Source of the DNA: Pyrrhosoma nymphula
Taxonomy: Eukaryota > Arthropoda > Insecta > Odonata > Coenagrionidae
Reading direction: 5' to 3'
Assembly (NCBI GenBank): GCA_963573305.1
Contig: OY754337.1
Span: 69,289,094-69,353,093 of the forward strand
DNA: 64,000 bases
The position numbers and the translations under genes were made by a program. Each line of letters opens with the position of its first letter. Position 1 is the stretch's first letter. Shown here in pieces: positions 13,598 through 24,228 of the stretch. Below the pieces are notes generated by a model. The model made no database searches and was not told where the DNA came from. It saw only the letters and a list, made by a program, of their open reading frames with translations.

Positions 13598-13815
13598 TTA
13601 CGTAGAAATAAAATAAAAATATTTTGTATATTCCACACAATAAAATTTAATCCGCCGACCCGGGTTTCGTCTACTCCGTAGACATTTTCAGGGTAAAAAA
13701 CAGCAAGTAGCAAGCCCTTATACATGAAAATGTCTACGGATTAGCAAAACCCGAGTCGGTGGATTAAATTTTATTGTGATGAATATACAAAGTACTTATT
13801 ATATTTCTACGCAAA
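13598..13815. repeat. Inverted pair of ~95-bp units, degenerate hammerhead-like
   Basis: Two copies of the same unit face each other: left arm 13598-13691 (unit on minus) and right arm 13711-13815 (unit on plus), with a spacer of about 20 bp. Each unit runs CTGAAAAT / GTCTAC-hairpin / GAAACCC / GTCGGYGGATTAAATTTTATTGTG / ATATACAAA / TTTCTACG. In the left arm the hairpin at 13669-13683 is a perfect 6-bp stem. The order CTGA-, stem, -GAAAC matches the core of a type I hammerhead ribozyme, although the conserved G of CUGANGA is changed to A. Penelope-like elements are known to carry such motifs in their terminal repeats. The link to Penelope is inference. Confidence 0.6.
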
Positions 13816-14482
13816 AACAATTAATAACTGGAAATTTTCTAAATAATTTCCCAACTTACTTAAATTTGCATCCACTCCACTACTTCTAACACTACCATTA
13901 AAACGAACTAAATAACTAAATTCATTATTGAAGAAGGGGAAAAGAAAAATTACACTTTTTAGGTTACATGTACGGAAGCAGTTATTTTTCGAAATGAAGA
14001 AAGAAAGTGTTAAGAGGTAGGTACATGCGGCTGTTAAAGAGGAGGATAAAATCTCCCTCACACCTAAATTAACGGATTGATTACCTTTTTAAGAAAAAAT
14101 GAGCCAAAACATTTTTTATACAAAACTTCAATCGCCCGTTGTAATGCGCCACCGCATAATTGGCACTCCCGAAGCTATTGGTGCGATTCGTGATATGGAA
14201 CGGTTTTGAAGCGGGTGGAAGCATTAAATAGCAACGGCGAAGAGTCTTTGAGGAATTTTTATAAATGGTTGCATGCACAAATAATAGCAGCCTAAAAGCA
14301 ACTCTCAAGGGCACTGAGAAGCTAAAGACTTCTTGGAAGATTAAACCACTTAACATTATTTCATCTTCACCTAGTTCATTGCCCTGTGGAAAGAGGATTC
14401 GAGGGAAGAAGCATTCTCATTTTTTTTCATTTAGCTCTTCAATAAATTTTGAGTTCTGGTAAAAGACATTAGAGGATTCAGG
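13816..14482. other. Unassigned DNA
   Basis: Short ORFs on both strands (65-91 codons) lack any motif. No gene is supported. Confidence 0.3.
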
Positions 14483-14792
14483 GGGATCGGGCTGGTGTGG
14501 TAGTTAGAAGTTCTCGTCCCGAAGCCCTGGGTTCGAATGCCGGTGGTGGCGAAATATTTTCCGTTTAATCCAAATCCCTACTTGAGCGCAATGTGGAGAG
14601 TACTTTAAACGCAGGTGACTTTGAACTGTGGACCCCTTGACACCTTTTGTTGAGCTCAGGCTAACGACAACGCCGCGGCGCGCCGGGTTTATCTCCACCC
14701 TTCTTCCATTCCCCTGACAATCCTCCACTTACCAACTTGCCCACTAATTCTCAATGATCTCAGTTGACGGTCGCCTACCCGGAATAACAAAT
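14483..14792 (+). mobile_element. tRNA-derived SINE, copy 2
   Basis: This is the best-preserved head in the family. The A-box 'TGGTGTGGTAGTTAGA' sits near 14495-14510 and the B-box 'GGGTTCGAATGCC' near 14530-14542. The body carries 'AAATCCCTACTTGAGCGCAA', 'GAGAGTACTTTAAAC', 'GACTTTGAACTGTGG', 'GCTCAGGCTAA' and a tail with 'CTCAATGAT' and 'GGTCGCCTACCC', all in the same order as the copy at 3609-3946. A polymerase III promoter of this kind marks tRNA-derived SINEs. Confidence 0.8.
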
Positions 14793-15149
14793 TTAAAGTA
14801 GTTTATAACATGTTGTATTGATAATTATAACTTAGTCAAATTTATACAAATCACCATTATGTGAGTAAAATCCTATTGACATTTATAAATTAAACTACGA
14901 TAATTTTATTTTCAATCTTAATTTATCTTCAAAGCAACATGCTCATACGTAACCAAAACGCCGCATACCGTTCGCGAGTTGAATTTTGCCGACCCCTAGG
15001 ATAACACAATGTGTTATATCCCCTAAAACAACACAAATAAAAAATGTGTCTTTGGAAATAAAATTTCAAAATTAAAAAGCTAGGCGCCCCATTAACTTCA
15101 TCGGTTCCACCTGTTAAGGAGATACACAAGTGTAGAGAATTCAAGGCGA

Positions 15150-15262
15150 AAAAATAATTCCCCTGAACTGGGATTCAAACCTACATCCCCCGAATCTGTG
15201 CCGAGTACGCTAATTCAAGCTTTCTAATAATGTGCTCCGTGTCGGGGCCTGCCTTCCACTAA
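15150..15262 (-). mobile_element. tRNA-like SINE head remnant
   Basis: On the minus strand a B-box-like 'GTAGGTTTGAATCCCAG' is preceded by an A-box-like segment containing 'TTAGCGTACTCGG', at about tRNA spacing. No body matching the other SINE copies follows, so this is either a truncated head or a different SINE family. It does not fold convincingly as a functional tRNA. Confidence 0.4.
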
Positions 15263-17587
15263 AATTAGCGGGTAGCGAATGCCTAAATGACATACCATTG
15301 GCCTCATAAATATGACCTTATTTGTAGAAATAAGTTTCAAACTTGCAAATAATCACACTAGAGTGAAAAAAATAGAGATTCCGTGTTGTAGTTGGCATTA
15401 AATCAGTCACGAAAACTTTGTGAAACTACTTGTTGCTCTCGACAATTTGCATAGCTCTATTTTGAGAACCCGATTTCTCCGAGTGTATCAATACGTGGAT
15501 CTCTAGCAGGCAAGGAAGATTTTCCACGGTCACTGGAAAAATAACAGAATGCACGGATAAGGTTCGAGAAAATTATGTACTCAAGTCTCTTGATACACCA
15601 TCGAATATCTCTAAAAAGTATGCTTCTTGAACGGGGATGTCAGGGTAAAGAATTGCCCTTCACTGAGAGAACTATTGAATTTTCTTATAACATTGGGCAT
15701 TTTCAGTGCATTCAACAACGTTCAACTTCGAAAGGACACCACTTTGCATCATTGGAGTGATGAGCGCGAACACGAGAATCAATGAAGCGGGAAGAAACGT
15801 AAACTAACACATTATCCTTATCAGACACAAATGTGTATTTTGATTTTCAAAGCTTTTTCCATCGATTCCATTCTTCTTTTTACCTCGGAAAAGCTATCTA
15901 AGTCAAATCCCGTGGCTTCCAAGATAAAGGAATGGCAGTACATATTACAATGAAACCATTATGGATACACATTTCATGTGCTCACGTCATTTGTCTTGTC
16001 AAACGATGCCAGGGACATCAATAACTCCATCACCGTCCTTTAAATATTTTTTTTCTCCTTCAAAAGGCCATGTCGTCACTGTAAAGTATGTCGTAAGACC
16101 CATAAAAACAAAGGCTATGCAGGAGAGATAAGTGGTATGAATTTTGAGATCGATTACCTGCATGGTAGGTTAGAGGCATTGCCCCATTTAAGAATATTCG
16201 AGAAAAAGTAGCGAGAAGGAACTAAAAACAAACTGTTTAAAAAGAATAACTTGTAAAAATGTCCCAAAATTATAAGATTAAAATAATGAGCAAAGCATTA
16301 AGTTGAACGAATAGTAAACTACCGATAGCAGATAGGCTTGAAACAGACAGTGAAAGGTATTAATCAATATTGAGGTATCCTCAAGAACTTAGCATTTCAA
16401 AATAACCGTTAGGCTTAAATGCTTTTCGTTTCGGTTACAGGATCATTCTTTACATTTTCTTTATCCTTCCAGCTTAAACTAACTTTTCTCAATTAGCCAT
16501 TTTCTCTGTCCGCCGCAATTGCCCACATTCGATGTACCACTAAATGAAAGGCGTCGTTCTATACCCTCAATAATAAAGGTTCACCACCATACTATGATAC
16601 CCTCCATATTGAAGAACTTATATATTCTTCTAGCGATTCCTAAGAACCCCTGTCATCAATTTGTACTTCATTCCTTCTTCTTCGCATATTTATCTTTATT
16701 AGAAGTAGTTAGCTCATATTTCCTGACTACGTACACTTCCATCAAAAATGCCCTGACTAGAGCAATATTTCATCAACTCTAATTTCGACGCTCCTAAGTT
16801 AGTGTTATGGCGATACTAGAATTTCGCACCTTTCCTTTGTGACGCAAATCACACGTTAATTCTTATTCATTTTTTGGCAAGCCATATGTAACTGTTCTGG
16901 AAAACTTCTAGTAGGTAGATACCCATAGTTCTTTTTATTTAGGAATTTAACCTGTATCTATGACACACTCCGCAAAAACATTCATTCAGTAGTAGACATC
17001 ATTAATTGTGCCGAACAAAGATGTATAGATTTCTTGCGACCAAAATAGCTTCCAGGAAGTCATCCTTATCAATTATGGAGCGAGGGTTGTGACTTAAATG
17101 CACGCTCAAGTTGTTGTGGAACCACCCGAGGTCTCTCAGTCGAGCTGCGTTCTCTTAACGCCAGAGCATAAATCGATAAGGGTAGAGCAATTGTGCATTA
17201 TGAATGAGGGAAAGAATGTGGATGCCGTCCGTTTCATGAATTACGGACGGGGGTTAAGGCTTCGGAAGAAGAGGGGAACCCGCACCCAAGTAGGAACGCA
17301 ATGGATCACGGGAGAGACCCGCTTTCGATGCGTAACGGAGACTATTAGCTTCGAATCAAATAAAACAACCCCTTGCAAAGGAAGAAGAGAGCAGATAAAA
17401 GCAACCCTTAAAGGTACAGACGAATGCTATTTTTAATCAAAACATTTGACCAATTCGGAGACCAAATAAAACAACCACTAGCGATTCCACAAAAAAGCAG
17501 TTAAAAGGAAATTTTAAAAAAACGATACGAATATGAATTTTCGCCGAAATATTCAACCTATTCACACCAATTAAATAACCACTTACC
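15263..17587. other. Unassigned intergenic DNA
   Basis: No gene or RNA was recognised. The ORF at 17098-17436 (112 codons) lies in a slightly GC-richer patch, has no visible domain, and is not flanked by convincing exon signals. Other ORFs are shorter. Confidence 0.3.
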
Positions 17588-17729
17588 CAGTGGTGGATTA
17601 AGACGGGGGCGGCCCCGTCCCAGTAATTCCTGGTACAATGGGAAAAATGGTGGTCATAAGGTACCCCAAAAACCTCCGAAAGTAGCAATCCAAAAATCAT
17701 CCCCAAACAATGACCTTAATCTGCCATTG
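17588..17729 (-). mobile_element. hAT-type MITE, copy A
   Basis: This is a 142-bp element with inverted ends: 'CAGTGGTGGATTAAG' on the left and 'CTTAATCTGCCATTG' on the right. An imperfect 8-bp repeat flanks it (CCACTTAC at 17579-17586 and CCACTTAG at 17730-17737). Its interior, read on the minus strand, matches the MITE at 30814-30959 over 'ACCTTATGACCACCATTTTT' and 'ATTGTACCAGGAATTAC'. No transposase is encoded. Small size, TIRs starting CAGTG and 8-bp target duplications point to a non-autonomous hAT. Confidence 0.8.
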
Positions 17730-19770
17730 CCACTTAGGATGCTAAAAGTAAGCGGGTAGTGGCTGCATTTGAAATACGAGGTTATTGGAATTTTTAACTT
17801 CCGACTAATTCAAATAACATTTTTTAGGATTTAAGGACTGCGATGCAGTCAGGAAAGACATCTGTAGGAATGAATTACGACTATCTAGTGATTCACAAAT
17901 AAATTCCTCGTAATTTAGGAAGTTTAAATTAAATTTAGGAAGAAAACATTTACCAACCCTGATAATTGATTTCGGCTTTAACTGTGACAAAGCCATTACC
18001 CTCGGCGATCACTTCTTCAACTGGATCGGAATTTCGGAAATGTATCGAATAATTATTAAAATACTAATTAGAATTCAGTAAATATGTTCTTAATTGCAAG
18101 CTTAATGCCTTTTTCAGGAGCGTGTTTAGCAATTGCGGACGTCTTGATGGCCTACAAATTTGAGTTGATTGGACATGAAGGGGAATTGGACTCAAAAAAG
18201 GACCCGAAACTGCGGTTGGCATTTAAACGGCCAGCCTATTCAACTGAAGAGACAAGGGGAGAATAAGACCGTTTTTGGAACAAAATATGCGCCAAATTAA
18301 AAGTATGAGGCAAATGAAAAATCCCTACACAAGCATGAGAGCCCCTAATCCCAGGGGTCTAAGGAACAATACAAAAATGGAGAAAGGGTTAGGCTGAAAA
18401 GATGAACAGGCACGTAAGTAAAATAATGAAATTCTAATAAAACATGGGACTATAAATTGATAGTAAGACGCAAGGAGACACGCACTGTTTATAGAAACTA
18501 TAAACCATCTATTTTTAAGTAGAATTCAAAGCAATTTTATGAAGTGATTTATTAAATCTGATACGGAATGTGGGTGGCGTTTAATGTACCAAGTAGAATT
18601 TCCAACATAGACTTCATAATAGACAGAAATCAGCAACGTGGCGATTGTCGGAACGCGACGGCAACGCAATGGCAGTTGTGTAAATAAGGTCATAGGGAAA
18701 TGAAATTTTGTCCCAGAGCAAGCGACACGGGAGGCTCGATCACCAAAACAAATAAGCGTGGGAAAACCGAGAAAACTGCGCAGTGGACTCATAGCAAGCT
18801 GGAGGGGAAAGTGGGAAGGGCTTCCGATAGATAGTGGACAGATAGGGTTTTCTTATAATGCGAATGTAAGTTTTCAAAATAAAATGGCATTAAGATCACA
18901 GACCAATAAGAAGTAGTAGTTTAACTATCTCAAGAACACTTTTGGTTATTCAAGGAAAATAATGGGTATTTGGACGGCTTGAAGGAGGGTAAAAAATCAA
19001 CCAAAATCAATAGAGGAAGGAACTGAATCTTTAAACATACAAAAGGCGGAAGTTTATTCGTTGAAAATTTTAATTTCATATTCCGCTTAGCTACATTTTT
19101 GGCTATTCATCGTTTTTTTGCTGGGCAATGTATTTTACTATGCATTTATTTGTGTCTCAGAATCGAAAATATAAGAATACGTATGAAAGAGACTAACCAC
19201 GACTTTTAAAACAGTTTTACGCGTGCCCGAAACAATATTTTCCATGCTGAATTACGCTCTTTCATCAGATCCATGTTACACTAAGGTAGGCGCAACAGGA
19301 GTAACTCGGTAGAAAATATCACGGATACCCACGAAAATGATCAACCGTTTCGAAGTAGAGACAATCCAAATACCGACGTTCCACATGCAGATGGCTCAAA
19401 TAAGATAAAATTTTGAGGGATCGTCTGTCCTACCCGATTCAAATTCAATTTTTTGAACAATTTTTACTATTTTTAACAGCGTCATTTAACTTTTCTCAGT
19501 TTTCTTTAAGTTCACTTTTCATTCGATTCTCCTTTCATTTTTTTAATCCTTCTTGTGGCATGAGCTTCTCAGTTCACTTTTGTTTTATCACAGGCGCAAA
19601 TTCTCTTTTCTTGTGTCACTCTCGATTCACACTGCCCTCAAGTCTAACTTCAGGTTTCCATTCTCCATGCATTCATTCATTTCTCCATTCGCTTACCATC
19701 ACCACATTTTAGATCCTCCAAATATTAACTGATTCTTTTGGAATGGCTTAAGTCTCCGGGTTATACGTTT
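17730..19770. other. Unassigned intergenic DNA
   Basis: Nothing recognisable was seen. ORFs of 60-99 codons lack motifs. Confidence 0.3.
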
Positions 19771-19830
19771 AGTATTCCCCCCTGGACACACATCCTTGAG
19801 GTGGCTTGCAGGGTATTATGCAGACGTAGT
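19771..19830 (+). repeat. CR1-like LINE 3'-UTR motif copy
   Basis: This segment matches the 3' untranslated region of the LINE at 42.8-45.9 kb. It shares a C-run followed by 'ACAC', then 'TTGAGGTGGCTTGCAGGGTA' here against 'TTGAGGCGGCTTGCGGGGTA' at 45844-45863, then 'ATGYAGA'. It indicates an old copy of that LINE family close to the RT remnant at 20006-20092. Confidence 0.6.
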
Positions 19831-20005
19831 CAAGTTAAGACACCTTTTCTTAAGAAAGCATTTTGCGTGTCCATTTTCTTTTTAAGATCAAATTTAAGTA
19901 CATTTCAGAGACTGGGGAAGGCAAAATGAGAAAATGAAGCTCGTACGCCCAAATTTAGGTCTAAAAACGGCGATGAAGCCTCAAGCTCACTTCTTAGCCC
20001 CGCAT

Positions 20006-20092
20006 CGCGTGGAATTAAGATTCGTCAAAAGGATCATTGGCAAGTGCAGCGACGAAGAAAGAGAACTTGGCTACATCTCCCTGATTACAGCC
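20006..20092 (+). pseudogene. CR1-like LINE RT remnant
   Basis: The translation contains 'LRFVKRIIGKCSDEE' followed by 'GYISLITAP'. This aligns with 'LGFVKRIVGRFSDEK' and 'CYFALVRP' in the thumb region of the LINE at 44466-45776. Only about 30 codons survive. The ORF continues a little on each side but shows no further homology that I can see. Confidence 0.6.
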
Positions 20093-21265
20093 CCATTTAC
20101 TCCACCAACACATGTAATCCTTACCAGGTCGGCCTTAATATGAAGTAGGAAGGTGTACAGCAAAGCTCGGCAAGTTTAGAAAATAAATATAACTTTATCA
20201 TCAAAAGCTTATTAAAACAACTTGGATTGGAATCACTGTCAGATCGCAAGTTAAAATAGAGACTGCACATTATAAGCAAGTTCTAAGGCTTTCTTTTTTC
20301 TGACTGCGTCAAAAACATGTTGCGAACTTATTAATACAATTTTATTGCTTTCTAATTGCTATACTTTTCATGAAACCTTAAAGAATTCACATAGTGCAAA
20401 TCTAGAGAAAAATCACTTCCAGTCCCGTAATATTGAGGTAGCTATCATGGTATTACCGTAGAGTGAGTAATAATAAATATCCTTAATTACTCTATGGTAT
20501 TACGTAGATGCGCTTAATTCCATACAATGGAGTTCCGTTAGCAATGACCAGTATCGTTTGTCTGAAACATCCAGCCAGTAAGACAACCAAGCCACATGCC
20601 TTTCATCGTAATGTAAATCTTGACACTTGCACTGATTCTAATGCTTTTATAATAGGAGTATAAGGTAAGAAATCTGTGGTGAAAGTACCTAAATTAATTG
20701 TATTTTACCAACCATCTTGGAGGCCCAATTTTCGGTCCTTGAGGCCCTAGGGCTCTTGTCAAATGGTTCACGTCTTTTTTATCAAGTATCAAGTACCTAA
20801 GAGCAAAATTTCAAAATGAACGGCTCATTACTTCATTCATTCCGAGGCTAAATAAAAAGCAGTAATTTGGGAACCTAGAGCCCATTGGAACCCCAACCAT
20901 CCCTCTGAGCTCTAGGACTGTATTAAGGTTTAATAGGTGTTAGTACATAGGCCTCCAGCAGTGAGTAAAATTCTACATAAGTGATAATCTACGCATACCG
21001 ATGGGCCCTAATTATAAGAAACAATGTGACGTGCTACATTCAGACATTATCTAAAAGCCGTAAAGTGCTCATAGAGAGGTTGGGGTACAAAATACCCCAA
21101 CTGAAATCATGCTTAAATTTGCTAATTTTGTAATTACATGTAATTTAATGTGAGCCATAAAAGGCCCGGGCGAAATTTCCTGTTCATAGCCACTGCTCAG
21201 ATTGCCAATGATATTTACTATTGTTGACATCACAGAAAAATTGATAATTTTGGAATTGAAAACTT
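20093..21265. other. Unassigned AT-rich DNA
   Basis: No gene, RNA or repeat was recognised. Confidence 0.3.
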
Positions 21266-21878
21266 AATTTTTAGGCAAAAACGAATCGTATAATAAAATC
21301 GATTGCAAGAATTAAATACTTCATTCTTTCATCCATCCGATAGTGGAAATTTATACCCTACATCTTGATTGCAAATAATTTAAAAAAGAAAAAAAAAGAA
21401 ACTGCACTCATTCCAATGCTTTTCCTATGGAAGTAAAATATAAGGTCCCGGTTTGGGGGCTCTGAGACTTTTTTAGAAACCATATTTAGCCAATGTTACT
21501 CTGTTATTTTTTCTCAGCAAAACAAAAATATTCGAGTTATAAGTGTACAAACTAATATGTTTTCACATTTATTTATTAGTAATACAATGTAAATGTACTG
21601 ACATATATAAAACGCCCAAAGGTTTTTTGTGTATCCTTGTCATTTGTTTTCGTGTGTCTGTGTCTTTAAAACTAATTATTTTTATGCATGTATAAAGTTG
21701 TCGAATATTTTAACGAACGTGAAGGTATGAAAATCTTCGTCACTAGTGTGACAATATACACAAATACACAGATTAAAAGACATATATATGTTGCCTCTAA
21801 CGGTAGGTCCTTCAGCCTTATCCATCTTCCGCGAGAGGTAAAGAATGAATGAATCCCTGAAAGAGCAATCTATTTTTT

Positions 21879-22408
21879 GTGTATACTGACTTAACCAACA
21901 GGCTTAAAAGAGAAACAAATAATGCAAGAGAGGCGTCGTGGAGAGAACAGATCGACTCGTTAGAGAAATACCAAAAAGAGGGAAGAGCAGATGTATTATA
22001 CAGCAAAGTGAAGGAACTGACGGGCGGTAAGAAGAGAAGGGGAATTACAACGGTAACAGGCAAGACAGGAAAGGTGATCGTAGAACCAAAAGAGATCCTG
22101 GAAAGGTGGAAGGAGTATGCTGAAGAGCTGTATGGTAAGGAAATAAGGCCCAATACGTTAGATATAGAAAGGGAAGACGACATCGACAGTGATGCCATCG
22201 GACCAAGCATCCTAGGTAGCGAAATCGAAAGAGCTCTACGAGAGTTGAAAAGGAATAAGGCGGTGGGAATAGATAACATACCTGGAGAGTTTCTAAAGAG
22301 CATTAGGAAGAACGTAAGGGGAACACTCTTTGCGCTAATTCGTAGGATTTATGAGGATGGAGTGTGGCCGGAAGACTTCGCGAAGACTGTACTAATTCCT
22401 GTACCGAA
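21879..22408 (+). pseudogene. LINE ORF fragment: linker and start of RT (copy 1)
   Basis: An open frame with no ATG (GTG at 21879) encodes the region leading into the reverse transcriptase of an RTE-like LINE. It starts with a basic 'NRLKRETNNAREASWRE' helix, passes through 'VEPKEILERWKEYAEELY', and then enters RT block 0/1 with 'RELKRNKAVGIDNIPGEFLK', 'LIRRIYEDGVWPEDF' and 'KTVLIPVP'. At 22408 the frame is interrupted by the foldback MITE and then resumes at 22676. The endonuclease half is missing upstream. The antisense frame 21818-22303 is a shadow. Confidence 0.85.
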
Positions 22409-22675
22409 TCCATTTCAAATGAAAAACAATAGTAACTTTCCACACTCAATATATTTTAACAAGTTAACCGACCATGGTTTCAGCACCTAATGCCATTATC
22501 AAGGTGGCATTAGGTGCTGAATAATACCATTATCAAGGTGCCATAACCTTGATATTATTAGGTGCTGAAACCATAGTCGGTTAACTTGTTAAAATATATT
22601 CAGTGTGGAAAGTTACTATTGTTTTTAATTTGAAATGGATTTCAGCCACAAAATTCAGCCTAATACGCTATTATA
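22409..22675. mobile_element. Foldback MITE inside LINE (copy 1)
   Basis: This is a long inverted repeat. The left arm begins 'TCCATTTCAAAT' at 22409 and the right arm ends 'ATTTGAAATGGAT' at 22640. Both arms carry 'AGTAACTTTCCACACT', 'AACAAGTTAACCGAC' and 'GTTTCAGCACCTAAT' in mirror order. About 35 bp of non-palindromic sequence follows the right arm. Direct repeats CCTGTACCGAA (22398-22408) and CCTATACCGAA (22676-22686) flank the insert. Removing the insert and one repeat restores the LINE reading frame from 'LIPVP' into 'KKSKAK', so the boundaries are well supported. Confidence 0.8.
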
Positions 22676-23431
22676 CCTATACCGAAGAAGAGCAAGGCCA
22701 AAACGTGCGAAGGATATAGGACAATAAGCTTATAAACCCACGCGGCAAAAGTTGTTCTAAGAATTATTAATAGAAGGCTAGAGAAGAATGCTAATGAATA
22801 CCTGGATGACGACCATTTAATTTTTAGGCAAAAACGAATCGTATAATAAAATCGATTGCAAGAATTAAATACTTCATTCTTTCATCCATCCGATAGTGGA
22901 AATTTATACCCTACATCTTGATTGCAAATAATTTAAAAAAGAAAAAAAAAGAAACTGCACTCATTCCAATGCTTTTCCTATGGAAGTAAAATATAAGGTC
23001 CCGGTTTGGGGGCTCTGAGACTTTTTTAGAAACCATATTTAGCCAATGTTACTCTGTTATTTTTTCTCAGCAAAACAAAAATATTCGAGTTATAAGTGTA
23101 CAAACTAATATGTTTTCACATTTATTTATTAGTAATACAATGTAAATGTACTGACATATATAAAACGCCCAAAGGTTTTTTGTGTATCCTTGTCATTTGT
23201 TTTCGTGTGTCTGTGTCTTTAAAACTAATTATTTTTATGCATGTATAAAGTTGTCGAATATTTTAACGAACGTGAAGGTATGAAAATCTTCGTCACTAGT
23301 GTGACAATATACACAAATACACAGATTAAAAGACATATATATGTTGCCTCTAACGGTAGGTCCTTCAGCCTTATCCATCTTCCGCGAGAGGTAAAGAATG
23401 AATGAATCCCTGAAAGAGCAATCTATTTTTT

Positions 23432-23961
23432 GTGTATACTGACTTAACCAACAGGCTTAAAAGAGAAACAAATAATGCAAGAGAGGCGTCGTGGAGAGAA
23501 CAGATCGACTCGTTAGAGAAATACCAAAAAGAGGGAAGAGCAGATGTATTATACAGCAAAGTGAAGGAACTGACGGGCGGTAAGAAGAGAAGGGGAATTA
23601 CAACGGTAACAGGCAAGACAGGAAAGGTGATCGTAGAACCAAAAGAGATCCTGGAAAGGTGGAAGGAGTATGCTGAAGAGCTGTATGGTAAGGAAATAAG
23701 GCCCAATACGTTAGATATAGAAAGGGAAGACGACATCGACAGTGATGCCATCGGACCAAGCATCCTAGGTAGCGAAATCGAAAGAGCTCTACGAGAGTTG
23801 AAAAGGAATAAGGCGGTGGGAATAGATAACATACCTGGAGAGTTTCTAAAGAGCATTAGGAAGAACGTAAGGGGAACACTCTTTGCGCTAATTCGTAGGA
23901 TTTATGAGGATGGAGTGTGGCCGGAAGACTTCGCGAAGACTGTACTAATTCCTGTACCGAA
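23432..23961 (+). pseudogene. LINE ORF fragment: linker and start of RT (copy 2)
   Basis: This is the duplicate of the LINE fragment at 21879-22408, with the same translation. In this copy the element continues after the MITE (from 24229) into RT domains at 24370-25498, so this is the original arrangement of the LINE insertion. Confidence 0.85.
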
Positions 23962-24228
23962 TCCATTTCAAATGAAAAACAATAGTAACTTTCCACACTC
24001 AATATATTTTAACAAGTTAACCGACCATGGTTTCAGCACCTAATGCCATTATCAAGGTGGCATTAGGTGCTGAATAATACCATTATCAAGGTGCCATAAC
24101 CTTGATATTATTAGGTGCTGAAACCATAGTCGGTTAACTTGTTAAAATATATTCAGTGTGGAAAGTTACTATTGTTTTTAATTTGAAATGGATTTCAGCC
24201 ACAAAATTCAGCCTAATACGCTATTATA
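23962..24228. mobile_element. Foldback MITE inside LINE (copy 2)
   Basis: This is the second copy of the foldback element, carried by the tandem duplication, with the same arms and the same flanking direct repeats. Because both copies sit at the same LINE position, the MITE insertion came before the duplication. Confidence 0.8.

Larger units (their letters stand above)
21266..22818 (+). repeat. 1553-bp tandem duplication, copy 1
   Basis: This 1553-bp block is repeated head to tail at 22819-24371. Wherever I compared the two by eye, including A-runs and the long ORFs on both strands, they are identical. Homology starts at 21264/22817 and stops at 22818/24371, which leaves only a 2-bp TT microhomology at the junction. 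The block contains 600 bp of unassigned AT-rich DNA, a LINE fragment and a foldback MITE. The LINE in this copy is cut off after the residues 'DDDHF' at the junction, while copy 2 reads on. Confidence 0.9.

Noticed and set aside
14495..14545. Possible functional tRNA gene
   Set aside because: The A and B boxes are present but the cloverleaf does not close, and a SINE body shared with two other loci follows.
17437..17706. 89-codon ORF sharing 'YDHHFS-CTRNY' with an ORF at 30837-31055
   Set aside because: The shared peptide comes from the MITE present at both sites, not from a gene family.
21818..22303. 161-codon minus-strand ORF (and its twin at 23371-23856)
   Set aside because: It lies antisense to the LINE fragment, has low-complexity Ser/Leu composition, and is explained by the purine-rich LINE coding strand.
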